NCBI GenBank assembly: GCA_016748015.1
Contig: JAAOMT010000372.1
Location: 179,400 to 243,399, forward strand
Source: Geosiphon pyriformis
Lineage: Eukaryota; Glomeromycota; Glomeromycetes; Archaeosporales; Geosiphonaceae
DNA: 64,000 bases
Direction: 5' to 3'
Positions 20,983 to 30,963 of the stretch are shown in pieces. A model generated the notes under the pieces. That model did no database searches. It was given only the letters and a program-made list of their open reading frames with translations, and was not told where the DNA came from. Position 1 is the first letter of the stretch. Each line of letters opens with the position of its first letter. The position numbers and the translations under genes are program-made.

Positions 20983-22217
20983 TTACTGGATGGTAAGTCT
21001 AGAGAGAGCATCTGTGTTTTGATGATTTGCTCCTTTGTAGTGTTGAATATCATAGTCAAATTCATCCAAGTGGAGTATCCAGTGAGTTATTTGTTTGTGT
21101 TCTAGCTTCTTTTTATTGTGCAGCCAAACCAAAGCTTGATGATCTGTTACCACTAAGAATTTTGCACCAAGAAGATATTGATCCCAGTAGCTAGTAGCCT
21201 AAACTACTGCTAAGCATTTCTGTTCTGTAACTGAATAGTTCTTTTCTACTGGTGTGAGGGATTTACTGGCATATGCTATGGCATGTTCTCTGCCATTTTC
21301 ATCTTTTTGTAAAAGGACAGCACCAAGTCCATAGCCAGATGCATTAGTGTGGAGGATGAAAGGTTGATCCAAATCTGGTTGCTTAAGAATTGGTTCAGTA
21401 ACAAGTTTTTCCTTTAGAATTTCGAAAGCTTTTTGTTGATGAGTGCCCCAGTGATAATTGACCTTTTTCCTGAGTAGCTGATTAAAAAAAAAGGCAATTT
21501 TGCGATAGTAAGAGGCCAAACCAAGGAAAGAGTCTAGTTCAGAAACATTTATTGGTTGTCTAATGTTCTGAACTTTTTCAACTTTAGCTGGATCAGAGAA
21601 GATTCCATTTTTTGTAATAAGATAACCAAAGAACTAGGTGGATTGGCATCCAAAAAAAGATTTGATTGGGTTGATCTTAAGGCCAGCATTTCTAAGTAGG
21701 TCAAAAACCTTCTGTAAATGTTCAAGGTGTTCATCCCAGGTTTTTGAGTAGACCATTATGTCATCCAAGTAAACCAGAACAAAGTTTTCTTTTACTGATT
21801 CAAACACTTTATCCATTAGGTGTTGAAAGGTGGGAGGAGTATTGGTAAGACCAAAAGCATGACTGTGAATTCATAGGTGCCATACTTGGTGATGAAGACA
21901 GTTTTCTTTCTGCTTTCTGGATCCATCTCTACTTGCCAGAATCCTGCAGTTAAGTCAATAGTTAAGAAGAAAGCAGCACCATTGAATTTATCTAGCATTG
22001 CATCAATCTTGGGAAATGGGTACATGTCTCTTATAGTGATGATATTTAATTGGTGATAGTCAACACAAAAGCATAGGGTTCCATCTTTCTTGGATACCAC
22101 TACAACTGGGAAAGCCCATTCACTCTTGGTTTCTTGTATGAATCCAAGATCTTTCATCCAGTTTATCTCTTTCTTGATGAACTTATCATTGCATCTATTG
22201 GATTGATAAGGCTTCAA
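20983..22217 (-). pseudogene. G1-3 reverse transcriptase and RNase H
   Basis: RT motifs on the minus strand are FCVDYHQLNII, DLTAGFWQVEMD and YLDDIMVYSKT near 21745-21770. A one-base change near 21856 shifts the frame between the palm motifs, and several codons are missing near 21520. RNase H has HTNASGYGLGAVLL, where the first catalytic Asp reads Asn (HTDAS in G1-2), then EQKCLAVV. The TAA at 20983-20985 follows LTIQ, a TAA where G1-1 and G1-2 have TGA. Confidence 0.88.
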
Positions 22218-22258
22218 ATGGATGGGACGAGTTTCTTTTGTGGTGATGGTGTGTTGTA

Positions 22259-23553
22259 TTACATGAGTTCATCAATGTCCACTTTTCTTTCTTCAGGTGA
22301 AGGTTCTCTTTGTTCTACAACTAATGATTGGATTTCAGATGGTTCATTCTCAAAAGACTTTTGTACTTCTTTAAGTTCTTCTTGAGGTATCAAGCTAATT
22401 GGTTCCCAATCTTTGTAATAGATTAGGCAGAATTTGCATTCATTACTTGGCAAATACAAAGGTTTATTACACCAGTACCGTGTACAAGGGCCATGCTACC
22501 AATAACTGTATTTGGCTTTCTTGCCAGGTTTTCTGTCAAAGGTTCTTCTGAGGATATCATAGTAGGGCCAGCAGATCAGCTTGCCATTTACCATGATTTC
22601 TTTTTTGTCAGCTTTAACATTGTCCAGTGGCTTGACATTGCTGGTAAAGATGGTATAGGCAAGTTCAGCAGTTTCTTCTTGTTCTTCTTGTTCTTCATCA
22701 TCGCTCTTATCATCATCTGATTCATCTGATTGTTCTTTTTCTTGGTTCTGTGTTGTTGCTGGAGAAGTTGTACAATGACGGCATTTAACCACAATGAGCT
22801 TTTCACTACATTTGATGGTTAACTTGCAAAGTTCATAGTCAAGTAATGCTTTTGCTTTCTTAAGCCACTTATTATCAACAATGATGGTATACTTTTTTGC
22901 TTCAGATACTTCCATATCTGTTTTAATGCTAATACCATTGATGTGAACAAGAACAGCTTTGGCTATACCCAGATCTTTCTTTTTGTCACCATGTACATTG
23001 GTCATAGGCCGGGTAGAAAGTTCATCAATTTTTCTTCCAATGGCTTCCAGAAAGTGTTTGGCAATAACACTAACAAATCAATAAAGTAACCAGCCACTTG
23101 GGCTTTGCAAATCAGAGGAGTGACATTACTGTTGTCAGCAAGTCCAGCTTGATGAAAGTGCTTGTTGGTTTTTGGTGTCTTTTTCTTTGGTATTAATGAT
23201 TTGTGAAGGTCATTAACTGGCCAAAGGTAATGTGAGCAGGAGTTTCCATGAGATCTTTGACAACAGAATATGGTCCAGATTTTTGTACAATTTCTGGGGG
23301 TTCCAACTTTGGAGGATTTTTAAAAACTTTAGGTTTTGGTAGCTCATTGTTATCAGCAGTTGATGTGGAGGCTTTCTTTGGATCTATAATGAAATCAACC
23401 TTGGCTTTCTTCTTCTTTCTTGTTGGTTTAGAAGTGTTAATTGCTAGTTCATTCATCTTATGGTCATCATTAGTTAGGTTAAAAGCATAAAAAGGGTTTT
23501 CTTCTGGTTGGCTTGCACTCTCACCCTTTGGAGGTGCACCTACCAGTTTAAAG
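22259..23553 (-). pseudogene. G1-3 protease and Cys-rich linker
   Basis: On the minus strand the frame passes from the frameshift heptamer through a Lys-rich part (ELAINTSKPTRKKKKAKVD), a damaged protease region around 23050-23110 where the DSGSS motif is lost, the MTNVHGDKKKDLGIAKA block, an Asp/Glu tract and the linker. Stops near 22496 and frame changes near 23210 and 23090 break it. The later half keeps ECKFCLIYYKDWEPISL. Confidence 0.82.
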
Positions 23554-24843
23554 ACTGATAAACAGTGGCTTTCACTAGGGGATCCTCTCCAAAGAAATTG
23601 ATGTTGGCATAATTGGTTCTTTGATTGGGAACATTATTATTGTTGGGTCTGTTATTCTGGGTGTCATTATTTCTAGGAGCTGGAGGAGGCAGGGGAAGAT
23701 TGTTACAATCTCTGGAGAAATGTCCAGTTAATCCACAGTGGTAACACACAAGTGGGCCACGATTTTGTTGTCTTTGATATGGGGGTTGCTAGGATTGATT
23801 AAAACGGGGTTCAAATCTGGGTCTTTGGGGTTGTTGATTCTCTCTGACAGCTTGAGCTAAGGGTTCCAATAACTGGGCAAGATTAGCTGTGAGTCTATCT
23901 ATTAACTGTTCATTTGGATCTTGAGTTTGGGCAGCAAAAGAGGCAGCAGCAAAAACTGGAAGTGTGAATTTCAAATGCATCCTTTGGTTATCTTCAATTC
24001 TTTGTGCCAGTTCAATAGCCATGTCCATTGTTGAGTTGTTTTTTAAAGCCAAGAGAGGCCAAAGAGCATACAATAGATCAGTTCTTAATCCTTTTGTGAA
24101 GAAATGGATCTTTTGCTTTTCTGTCCAGTTTCTGTCAGAGTCTACATGTTTGATTAGCTTTCTGATAGCTTTGGCATATTCAGTTACTACTTCTCCAAGG
24201 CCTTGGATTCTTTTTTCCAATTCTATGTGCCATTTGGATATTAATATTGGGTTCTGAACTTGGTCTCAAACTGGGTAGTAAAAGAGGTATTTTCTTCTCC
24301 AGCATTGGTTGGTGTCCATCTGATTATTTGGTGTTGGGCATTGGCATCTGTTTCTTGTGAGAACCAGGTAGCAGGAGAATCTTGGAGATAGCCACCAACG
24401 ATTTGGAACTTGTGTTCTTTATCATACTGATTGGCAGTAGCAGCTCTTTTAAAATTATCCAACCATTTAATTGGATCTTGTGTATTACCTCTAAATAGTA
24501 GTAGTGGGGTATTGTTTCTTCTTCCTAGAGCAGTTTGTATACCTTGGAGGGTGGCCAGAATGTTTGCTTGCATAGGGTCATTAGCCATTGGTCCAGGTGT
24601 AACTGTTTGTATGGAGTGTTCTGATTCACTTGAAAAGAGATCAAAAACAGGGGCAGTTTGGTAACTTTTTTCTTCTGTTTCAAAGGGAGTTTCAGTTGCT
24701 TGATGGGCAGCAATCCAAATGTGGATTTGATGATTCATATATTCGGAATCAGGGGGTTGTTGTTCAAAGGTTGTGGAGTATAAAAGTTGATTGATGCTGT
24801 TGTTTCTTTCTTCAAAGTTGTCTTCAAAATAAGCTTGATCAAA
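23540..24843 (-). pseudogene. G1-3 gag, larger part after the solo LTR
   Basis: Gag continues in frame across the inserted LTR, because LTR plus duplication is 669 bp, a multiple of three. Visible are DPIKWLDNFKRAATANQYD, GGYLQDSPATWFSQE and the knuckle CYHCGLTGHFSRDC near 23705-23750. A one-base loss near 24243 shifts the frame and a TAG near 23790 interrupts the Gln-rich linker. The end is TTA AAC TGG TAG, with the TTTAAAC frameshift heptamer at 23546-23552 on the minus strand. Confidence 0.87.
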
Positions 24844-24847
24844 GTAA

Positions 24848-25512
24848 TGTTACAGTTGAAACTTATACTTCTTATTAATTATCACATGTATTAGCCACTG
24901 ATGTCATATAAATTAGCCATTCTATTTTTAGTAAGTGATCATTGACCTAGTTATTGACCTGATCATTGACCACTTTTAATAGCTATATAAGCGATGAATC
25001 TTTTAAACTGTAAAAAAGCATGAAGAAATAAAGAAATCAAGGAAATAAAATAAATAAAATAACAACTTTCATCTCAATCTCTCTCTTATTGCTAATTTTC
25101 CTTTCCCTACTTTCAAGTATCTGAACATTTTAAAGATAAAAGATTACTTGTTGGTTATTTCTTATCCTTTTCCTGAAATGTGAAATTGCAGCATTTGAAG
25201 ATTATTGAATAAAATGTGACTGAAGAGTACATCTGATACCTGATATTGAATTTTAAGAGCACTGACATGAGGCATAGAATTGTACCAGGCATGATCATTT
25301 TGTTGACAGTACGGACTATCTCTCTACCTTCAGATTCCCTGGTTATTCTTGAAAAGTATAGTGACTGAGATATTTTATGAGACTGATCTTACACATTAAA
25401 TCCATACTTATTCAATTCGCTTTTTGAAGTTAAATTTCCTTTGATTCTTTTCATCACCCTTTAATCCTGTTCTTCCTTGCTATCTGTTAGCTTGTTACTC
25501 CAACCTGTAACA
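24848..25512 (+). repeat. Solo G1 LTR inserted in the gag of G1-3
   Basis: This 665-bp LTR starts TGTTACAG and ends CTGTAACA. It is flanked by GTAA at 24844-24847 and 25513-25516, and deleting the LTR plus one GTAA restores the gag sequence seen in G1-2. No internal element sequence is attached. It has three 12-bp units at 24936-24971. It arose by insertion of a whole G1 element and later recombination between its LTRs. Confidence 0.96.
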
Positions 25513-25516
25513 GTAA

Positions 25517-25725
25517 TAAGTTGTATAGGCTGTGTAGGTTTCAGCTGAATGCTTGTTCAAGAACCAGTTCCAAAAATCTTGGAATTGTCTACTGGATTGA
25601 TCTTCAATGGGGAAGCAAATCAAGCAGAAGGGCAAAGGATTGAGTTTAATAAAGTCTAGATTATTTTTGTTGTGTGCTTCAAAGTGTTCTTTTGATTGTT
25701 GTGGCAGGTATAAATAATCACTCAT
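25517..25725 (-). pseudogene. G1-3 gag, N-terminal part
   Basis: The ATG at 25725 gives MSDYLYLPQQSKEHF, matching the G1-2 gag start. The coding sequence stays open to the solo LTR at 25512 (…TAYTTYY) and resumes at 24843 with FDQAYFEDNFEERN. The start lies about 30 bases after the primer binding site. Confidence 0.85.
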
Positions 25726-25754
25726 ACAATAGGAAACAGAGTGGATTTTGACAA

Positions 25755-25771
25755 CTTCACAGAGAGCACCA
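25755..25771 (-). other. Primer binding site of G1-3
   Basis: On the minus strand TGGTGCTCTCTGTGAAG lies six bases after the 5' LTR. It differs by one base from the G1-2 site and by one base from the G2 site. Confidence 0.72.
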
Positions 25772-25777
25772 CTTTTA

Positions 25778-26417
25778 TGTTATGGGTTGAAGTAACAAGC
25801 TAATGGATAGCAAGAGAAAACAGAATTGTAGGGTGATGGAATTAATCAAAGGGAATTCAACTTCAAAGAGCAAATTGAATAAGTATGGATTCAATGTGCA
25901 AGATCAGTCTTATAAAATATCTCAGTCACTATACTTTTCAAAAGATAACTGAGGAATCTGAAGGTAGAGAGATAGTCTATACTATTAACAAATGATCACA
26001 CTTGGTATAATTCTATGTCCCATGTTGGCACTCTTAGAATTCAATATCAAGTATTAGATGTACTTTTTAGTCATGTTTTATTCAATAATTTTTAAATGCT
26101 GCAATTACACATTTCAGGAAAAGAGTAAGAAATAACCAACAAGTAATCTTTTATCCTAAGATGTTCAGATACTTGAAAGTAGGGAAAGAAAAATTAGCAA
26201 TAAGAGAATGATTGAGAGAAAAGTTGTTATTTTATTTATTTTTGATTATTTTGAACATGCTTTTTTTCAGCTAAGAGATTCATCACTTATATAGTTGTCA
26301 AAAGTGGTCAATGATCAGGTCAATGATCACTATCTAAAAATAGAGTGGCTAATTTATATGACCACAGTGGCTAATACATGTGATAATTAATAAGAAGTAT
26401 AAGTTTCAACCATAACA
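25778..26417 (-). repeat. 5' LTR of G1-3
   Basis: The LTR is 640 bp, TGTTATGG to CCCATAACA on the minus strand. It holds only two 12-bp units (26306-26329), the fewest among full LTRs in the window. Confidence 0.94.
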
Positions 26418-27520
26418 ACATCATTATCTTTATTATTATTGTCATCCATGTCTTTATCATTAGATATGTCAAAGTGGACCTTTCCACTCCTCAACTTGAT
26501 GGCCCCCACTTTCTTTTGCAGCACAGAAGTCACAGCACAAACAGCATTAATTTGGCTTCTCAATCCAACCACATTTTCCTTCATTGCCTTTGCCATAATA
26601 GGTGAAGTAGACAATAATTTAGTAACCAACACAACCAAAGAACCCACAGGTTCAACTATAGATTTGATCAACAAAGACAGTTCACTAAGTTGGGTTTCCA
26701 GAGAAGCCAACCTAGCATTAACAGCAACATCTGAACCAGAAGAGACAACAGGCAACAGAAGCACAACACCTTTGGAGGGAGCACCAAAAACCAGATCCAT
26801 ATCAGCAGCAGCAGCAACAGGAGGAACCACAGAGGTGGCAGCTTTGGCATAGGATTTAGCTCCAACAAAAAATGACTTGAAGATATTGGAACCACCAGCA
26901 AAATTGGAAGAGAGTTTGGGGGGAGAGGTGGCAACACCTTGCAATCCACAGCCAAATAATCTAAACTTTGACATCTGTAGCAGTGACAACATCCAGAAGT
27001 TTTCCACCAGATGCGGCAGCCACATAAAGTACCAGTTTTTGAAACAGCAGCATTTAAAGATTCCAAGGAATCAAAAGTCACTACAGCAAAGCATTGACAT
27101 CAATAGGAATCAGAGGAGCAGGGAATAAAACATGTACAGCCACCAACTTGAGATACCAGAAGATTGACCAGCTTAGCTTTGAAAGCATCTCTTGAGGAGA
27201 TAACCTCCTTTTGGTTGGCAATGGGAAAAATTCTAACACTGTCTTTCCTTACCAAAACAGACCAGTGTAAGAGAACAGTAGCAGCAGAAGAAGTGTCCTT
27301 AAAATTAACCACAGCATATTGCAGGCTTTAACTTAACAGATGTGACAACACCAAAAATGCTAAGAGCAGTTTTGATGTCATCAGAAGAGGTATCTAAAGG
27401 TACATCATGCAGTACAACTGACAGAGAAGGAGAAGAAACAGAGGCCACACCAGAAGATTGTGCAATCTTAAGAGTGGTCAAAAAAACCTCATCACCAATG
27501 GCCACTTTGGTGGTACCAGT
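26418..27520 (-). pseudogene. LN-1 ORF1, C-terminal half, cut by G1-3 and LN-2
   Basis: On the minus strand the sequence resumes after LN-2 at VAIGDEVFLTTLKIAQSS. It then passes through the first RRM-like domain, a damaged second one and the knuckle CHCYRCQSLDYLAVDC (C-x2-C-x4-H-x4-C, about 26945-26990). The helical region LASLETQLSELSLLIKSIV and the start of the acidic tail follow, before the G1-3 LTR cuts in at 26417. Frameshifts near 27310 and 27090 break it. The LTR supplies a chance C-terminus (VVMVETYTSY). Confidence 0.85.
27508..27520. repeat. Target-site duplication of LN-2, left copy
   Basis: TGGTGGTACCAGT here is identical to 29945-29957 on the other side of LN-2. Thirteen bases is a normal LINE duplication length. 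Confidence 0.93.
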
Positions 27521-27882
27521 TTTTTTTTTTTTTTTTTTTTTGTTAACATGTAGCCACGCTGGTCATTTATTAGTTATTCCACAGTAATATGGCAGTTTCA
27601 TAAAGCCAGCTCACCCAATAATACATATTACAAGATGTGGCTAACCACAAGCAGAAAGCCTTAACTATACACTAGTACTACCTTTGCTACTTAATGTATT
27701 AAACATATCTAATTCATACATCTTACCCATAATGCATACAAGTTCATGACTACTCTTAACAAGACTGCTCATCTACTTAGCCGTCTGATCTGGATTGGAC
27801 TTGATATTAGAGGATTGAACCTCTCATAACTCCATCATTGCATCAAATATATCATCATAGACTGAAAAATCTTTAACATCAC

Positions 27883-27915
<33 letters not shown>

Positions 27916-29944
27916 TGTCTTTATCATCAGATATGTTATAGTGAGGGCCCCCACTTCCTTTTGCAGCACAGAAGCCACAGCATGAACAGCCTTAATTTGG
28001 TTTCCCAATCCAACCACATTTTCCTTCATTGCCTTTGCCATAATAGGTGGAGTAGACAATAATTTAGTAATCAACACAACCAAAGAACCCACAGGTTCAA
28101 CTATAGATTTGATCAACAAAGACAGTTCACTAAGTTGGGTTTCCAGAGAAGCCAACTTAGCATTAACAGCAACATCTGAACCAGAGGAGGCAACCGGCAA
28201 TAGCAGCACCACAACTTTGGGGGAGGTACTGAAAGCCAGATCCGTATCAGCAGCAGCAGCAACAGAAGGAACCACAGAGGTGGCAGTTTTGGCATAAGAT
28301 TTAGCTCCAATGAGGGATGACTTGAAAATGATAGGACCACCAGCAGAATTAGAAGAGAGTTTAGGAGGAAGAGATGGCAACACCTTGCAGTCCACAGCCA
28401 AATAATCTAAACTTTGACATCTATAGCAGCAATGACATCCAGAAGTTTCCCACCAGATGCAGCAGCCACATAAGGTACTGGTTTTTGAAACAGCAGCATT
28501 CAAAGATTCCAAGGAACCAAAGGTCACCACTGCAAAGCATTGACATTGATAGGAATCAGGGGAGTGGGGAATGAAACATGTATGGCCACTAACTTGGAAG
28601 ACCAGATTACTTATCTCAAATGCAGTGCAGCCAAATGGAAGATTAACCAGCTTAGCTTTGAAAGCATCTCTTGAGGTGATAACCTCCTTTTGGTTGGCAA
28701 TGGAAAGAATCCTAACACTATCTTTTCTGACCAACACAGACCAGTTAGAGAGAGCAGCAGCAGCAGAAGAAGTGTCCTTAAAGTTAACCACAGCATATTG
28801 CTATAAGCCAGCAGGCTTCAACTTAACAGAAGTGACAACACCAAAAATGCCAAGAGCAGATTTGATGTCATCAGAAGAGGCACCCAAGGGTACATCACGC
28901 AGTGCAACTGATAAAGAAGGGGAAGAAACAGAGGCCACTTCTGAAGACTGTGCAATCTTAAGAGTGGTCAAAAAAACCTCATCACCAATGGCCACTTTAG
29001 TAGCACCATTTAGACACTTCTGAGATGCAAATTCCACACAGAACAACTTGACAGCATCTCATGAAACAGATTTAAGCCCAATACAACTAGACAGTAACTG
29101 AAACAAAGAACTGAACAAAGCCATCTTAATCTTAAATATAGCACCAGGTACAAGATTGGAGGCCACCCAACCAGAGAACCTTTGACGTCCATTCACATTC
29201 ACCCAAGCACTAGCATCAGATGCACCAGAAACTGGGGGGGGAACAGTTGATTCCATTTCCATCTGATCAGCCCAATCTTTGAGATCATCTGGATTGATGG
29301 ACTGTTTTGCTACTGGGATTGGCAATGATCTACTGGAGAGTACCACATCAGGCAACACAGCCAGTGGTTGATCTTGGCTCATCTTGGGAGATGTGCTGCT
29401 GTTGTTGTCATCCATATCAGGAATAGGGCTGGCTGTTGCTGTGGAGATCTTACTGAAGATCTCATCTGGAACTACAAAGGGGTTCAGTGTGACCATAGCA
29501 GTTGTGACTGCCTGCTGCTGTTTTTTTGGATTTTTCGCTTTTGCGGCCATTTGTGAAGCAGTAGTAGTAGAAGTAGTAATGAGAGTGGTGAGAACAGGAA
29601 AGACCAACATGTTGACTGGTCTGTTATTAAAAATCTTTGGGCTCTTTGAAGTGGTAGAGACAACACTAGGACTAACCCAAGTGTGTCTTTTTGAAGGGAC
29701 TTTGACTGGAGAAGAACTTCCAGCCAAAGAAGAAGAAAATGAACCAGAAGCTGCTAAAGGCAGCTTATTACTATTATTTTTTAAAGGAAATGTTGCCAGA
29801 ATGTTTTGTCTAGCTGCTTCAATAACAGAGAGACCCTCTCGTGTTGAAACTTTATTAGTTACTATAAGAAAAGTAATGTTTACAACTTTTTTACTCTTAG
29901 CTCTATTTGTGGTCATGAAATTTAGGAGAGAAAGAGTTTTTTAC
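27521..29944 (-). mobile_element. ORF1-only LINE LN-2, full length, inserted in LN-1
   Basis: On the minus strand the element starts at 29944 with a short A-run and CTCTTTCTCTCC, reaches ATG at 29916, carries one ORF1, a 3' UTR and 21 A (seen as T at 27521-27541). It is bounded by 13-bp duplications. The total of 2424 bp leaves no room for an RT. The 3' UTR matches LA. Confidence 0.93.
27665..29916 (-). pseudogene. LN-2 ORF1 (double RRM and CCHC)
   Basis: The first 286 codons are open (29059-29916): a Ser/Thr-rich N-terminus with ATFPLKNN and KRHTWVSPSVVSTTSKSPK, then WVNVNGRQRFSGWVASNLV. A stop follows (TCATGA where others have CAAGAT), then VALRDVPLGASSDDIKSAL of RRM1. AKLVNLPFGCTAFEISNLV with QCFAVVTF marks RRM2, and CHCCYRCQSLDYLAVDC the knuckle. 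A coiled helical part and an Asp-rich tail end in the STSV stop at 27665. A stop near 28799 and a frameshift near 27945 also break it. RNA binding is the expected role. Confidence 0.85.
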
Positions 29945-30866
29945 TGGTGGTACCAGTTAGACTCTCCTGAGATACAAATTCCATACAGAACAACTTAACA
30001 GCATCTCATGAAACTGATTTAAGCCCAATACAACCAGGCAGCAGCTGAAACAAGGAACTAAGAAAGGCCATCTTGATCTTGAATGTGACACCAGACACAA
30101 GAATGAAGGCCACCCATCCAGAGAACCTTTGTTGACCATTCACATTTATCCAAGCATTACTATCAGCAACACCAGAAACTGGGAGAGGAGTAGATGATTC
30201 CATTTCCATCTGATCAGCCCAATCTTTGAGATCATCTGAAATGATGGACTGTTTTGCTTCCATGGCAGGAGATAATCTACTGGAGATTACCACATCAGAC
30301 AACACAGCCAGTGGTTGATCTTGCTTCATATTAGGAGTTAAGCCATTGCTATTGCCATCCATATTAGGAAGAGAGCTGGCTGCTGCTGTGGAGATCTTAC
30401 CCAAGATCTTATCTGGAACCACAAAAGGGTTTGGTGTGACCCTAGCAGTTGTGACTGCTTGCTGTTGTTTTTTGGAATTTTTTACTTTTGCAGCCATTTG
30501 TGAAGCAGAGGTAGTAGTAGTAGTAGTAGTAGGAGTGATAAGAGCAGAAAAAACCAACTTGTTAACTGGTCTGTTATTAAAAATCTTTGGGCTTTTTGAG
30601 GTAGTAGAGACAATACTGGGACTGACCCGAGTGTGCCTTTTTGAAGAAACTTTGACTGGAGAAGAATTACCAGCCAAAGGTGAAGAAAAAGAACCAGAAG
30701 CCACTAAAGACAGCTTTTCACTAATGTTTTTTAAAAGAAATGTAGCCAAAACATTTTGTTTAGCTGCTTTAATAACAGAAAGACTTTCTTGTGTTGAAAC
30801 TTTATTAGTTACTATAGGAAAAGTACTGTTTGCAACTTTTTTATTCTTAGCTCTAGTTGTGGTCAT
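29945..30866 (-). pseudogene. LN-1 ORF1, N-terminal half
   Basis: The ATG at 30866 gives MTTTRAKNKKVANSTF. The frame is open for 286 codons to about 30006 and ends with a TGA just before DAVKLFC. It contains the Ser/Thr-rich part, KNSKKQQQAVTTARV and WINVNGQQRFSGWVAF. LN-2 interrupts it at SLTGTT; the rest of LN-1 is at 26418-27520. Only about 27 bases of 5' UTR precede the ATG. Confidence 0.85.
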
Positions 30867-30897
30867 GAAATTTAGAAGAGAAAAAATTTTTTTGTAA

Positions 30898-30963
30898 TAC
30901 TACCTTTTGCTAGTACTATCTTTGCTACCTATAGATTCAAACATATCTAATTCATACATTTTA
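30898..30963 (-). other. LN-3 3' region between LN-4 and LN-1
   Basis: The short segment reads TAAAATGTATGAATTAGATA then GGTAGCAAAGATAGTACTAG on the minus strand, the 3' end of an LN ORF1. It continues LN-3 (33410 upwards) after removal of LN-4. Next to the LN-1 start there is an extra AAAAGGTAGTATTAC that resembles a partial duplication. Confidence 0.75.

Larger units (their letters stand above)
18781..26417 (-). mobile_element. Ty3/gypsy element G1-3, carrying a solo LTR
   Basis: Read on the minus strand, the element has a 5' LTR (25778-26417), primer site, gag, pol, integrase, accessory ORF and a partial 3' LTR at 18781-18950. Its 5' LTR is inserted into LN-1: ORF1 sequence of LN-1 begins at 26418. 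The 3' LTR is cut off by the poly(A)/gap region, so LA-1 may have inserted into it. A plus-strand LTR with 4-bp duplications sits in its gag. Confidence 0.92.

Noticed and set aside
29384-29998. A plus-strand 204-codon membrane-like ORF, with similar ORFs at 30346, 32865 and 42760
   Set aside because: They are the reverse strand of the Ser/Thr-rich LN ORF1 N-terminus. They recur only because LN is repeated, and they have no independent support.
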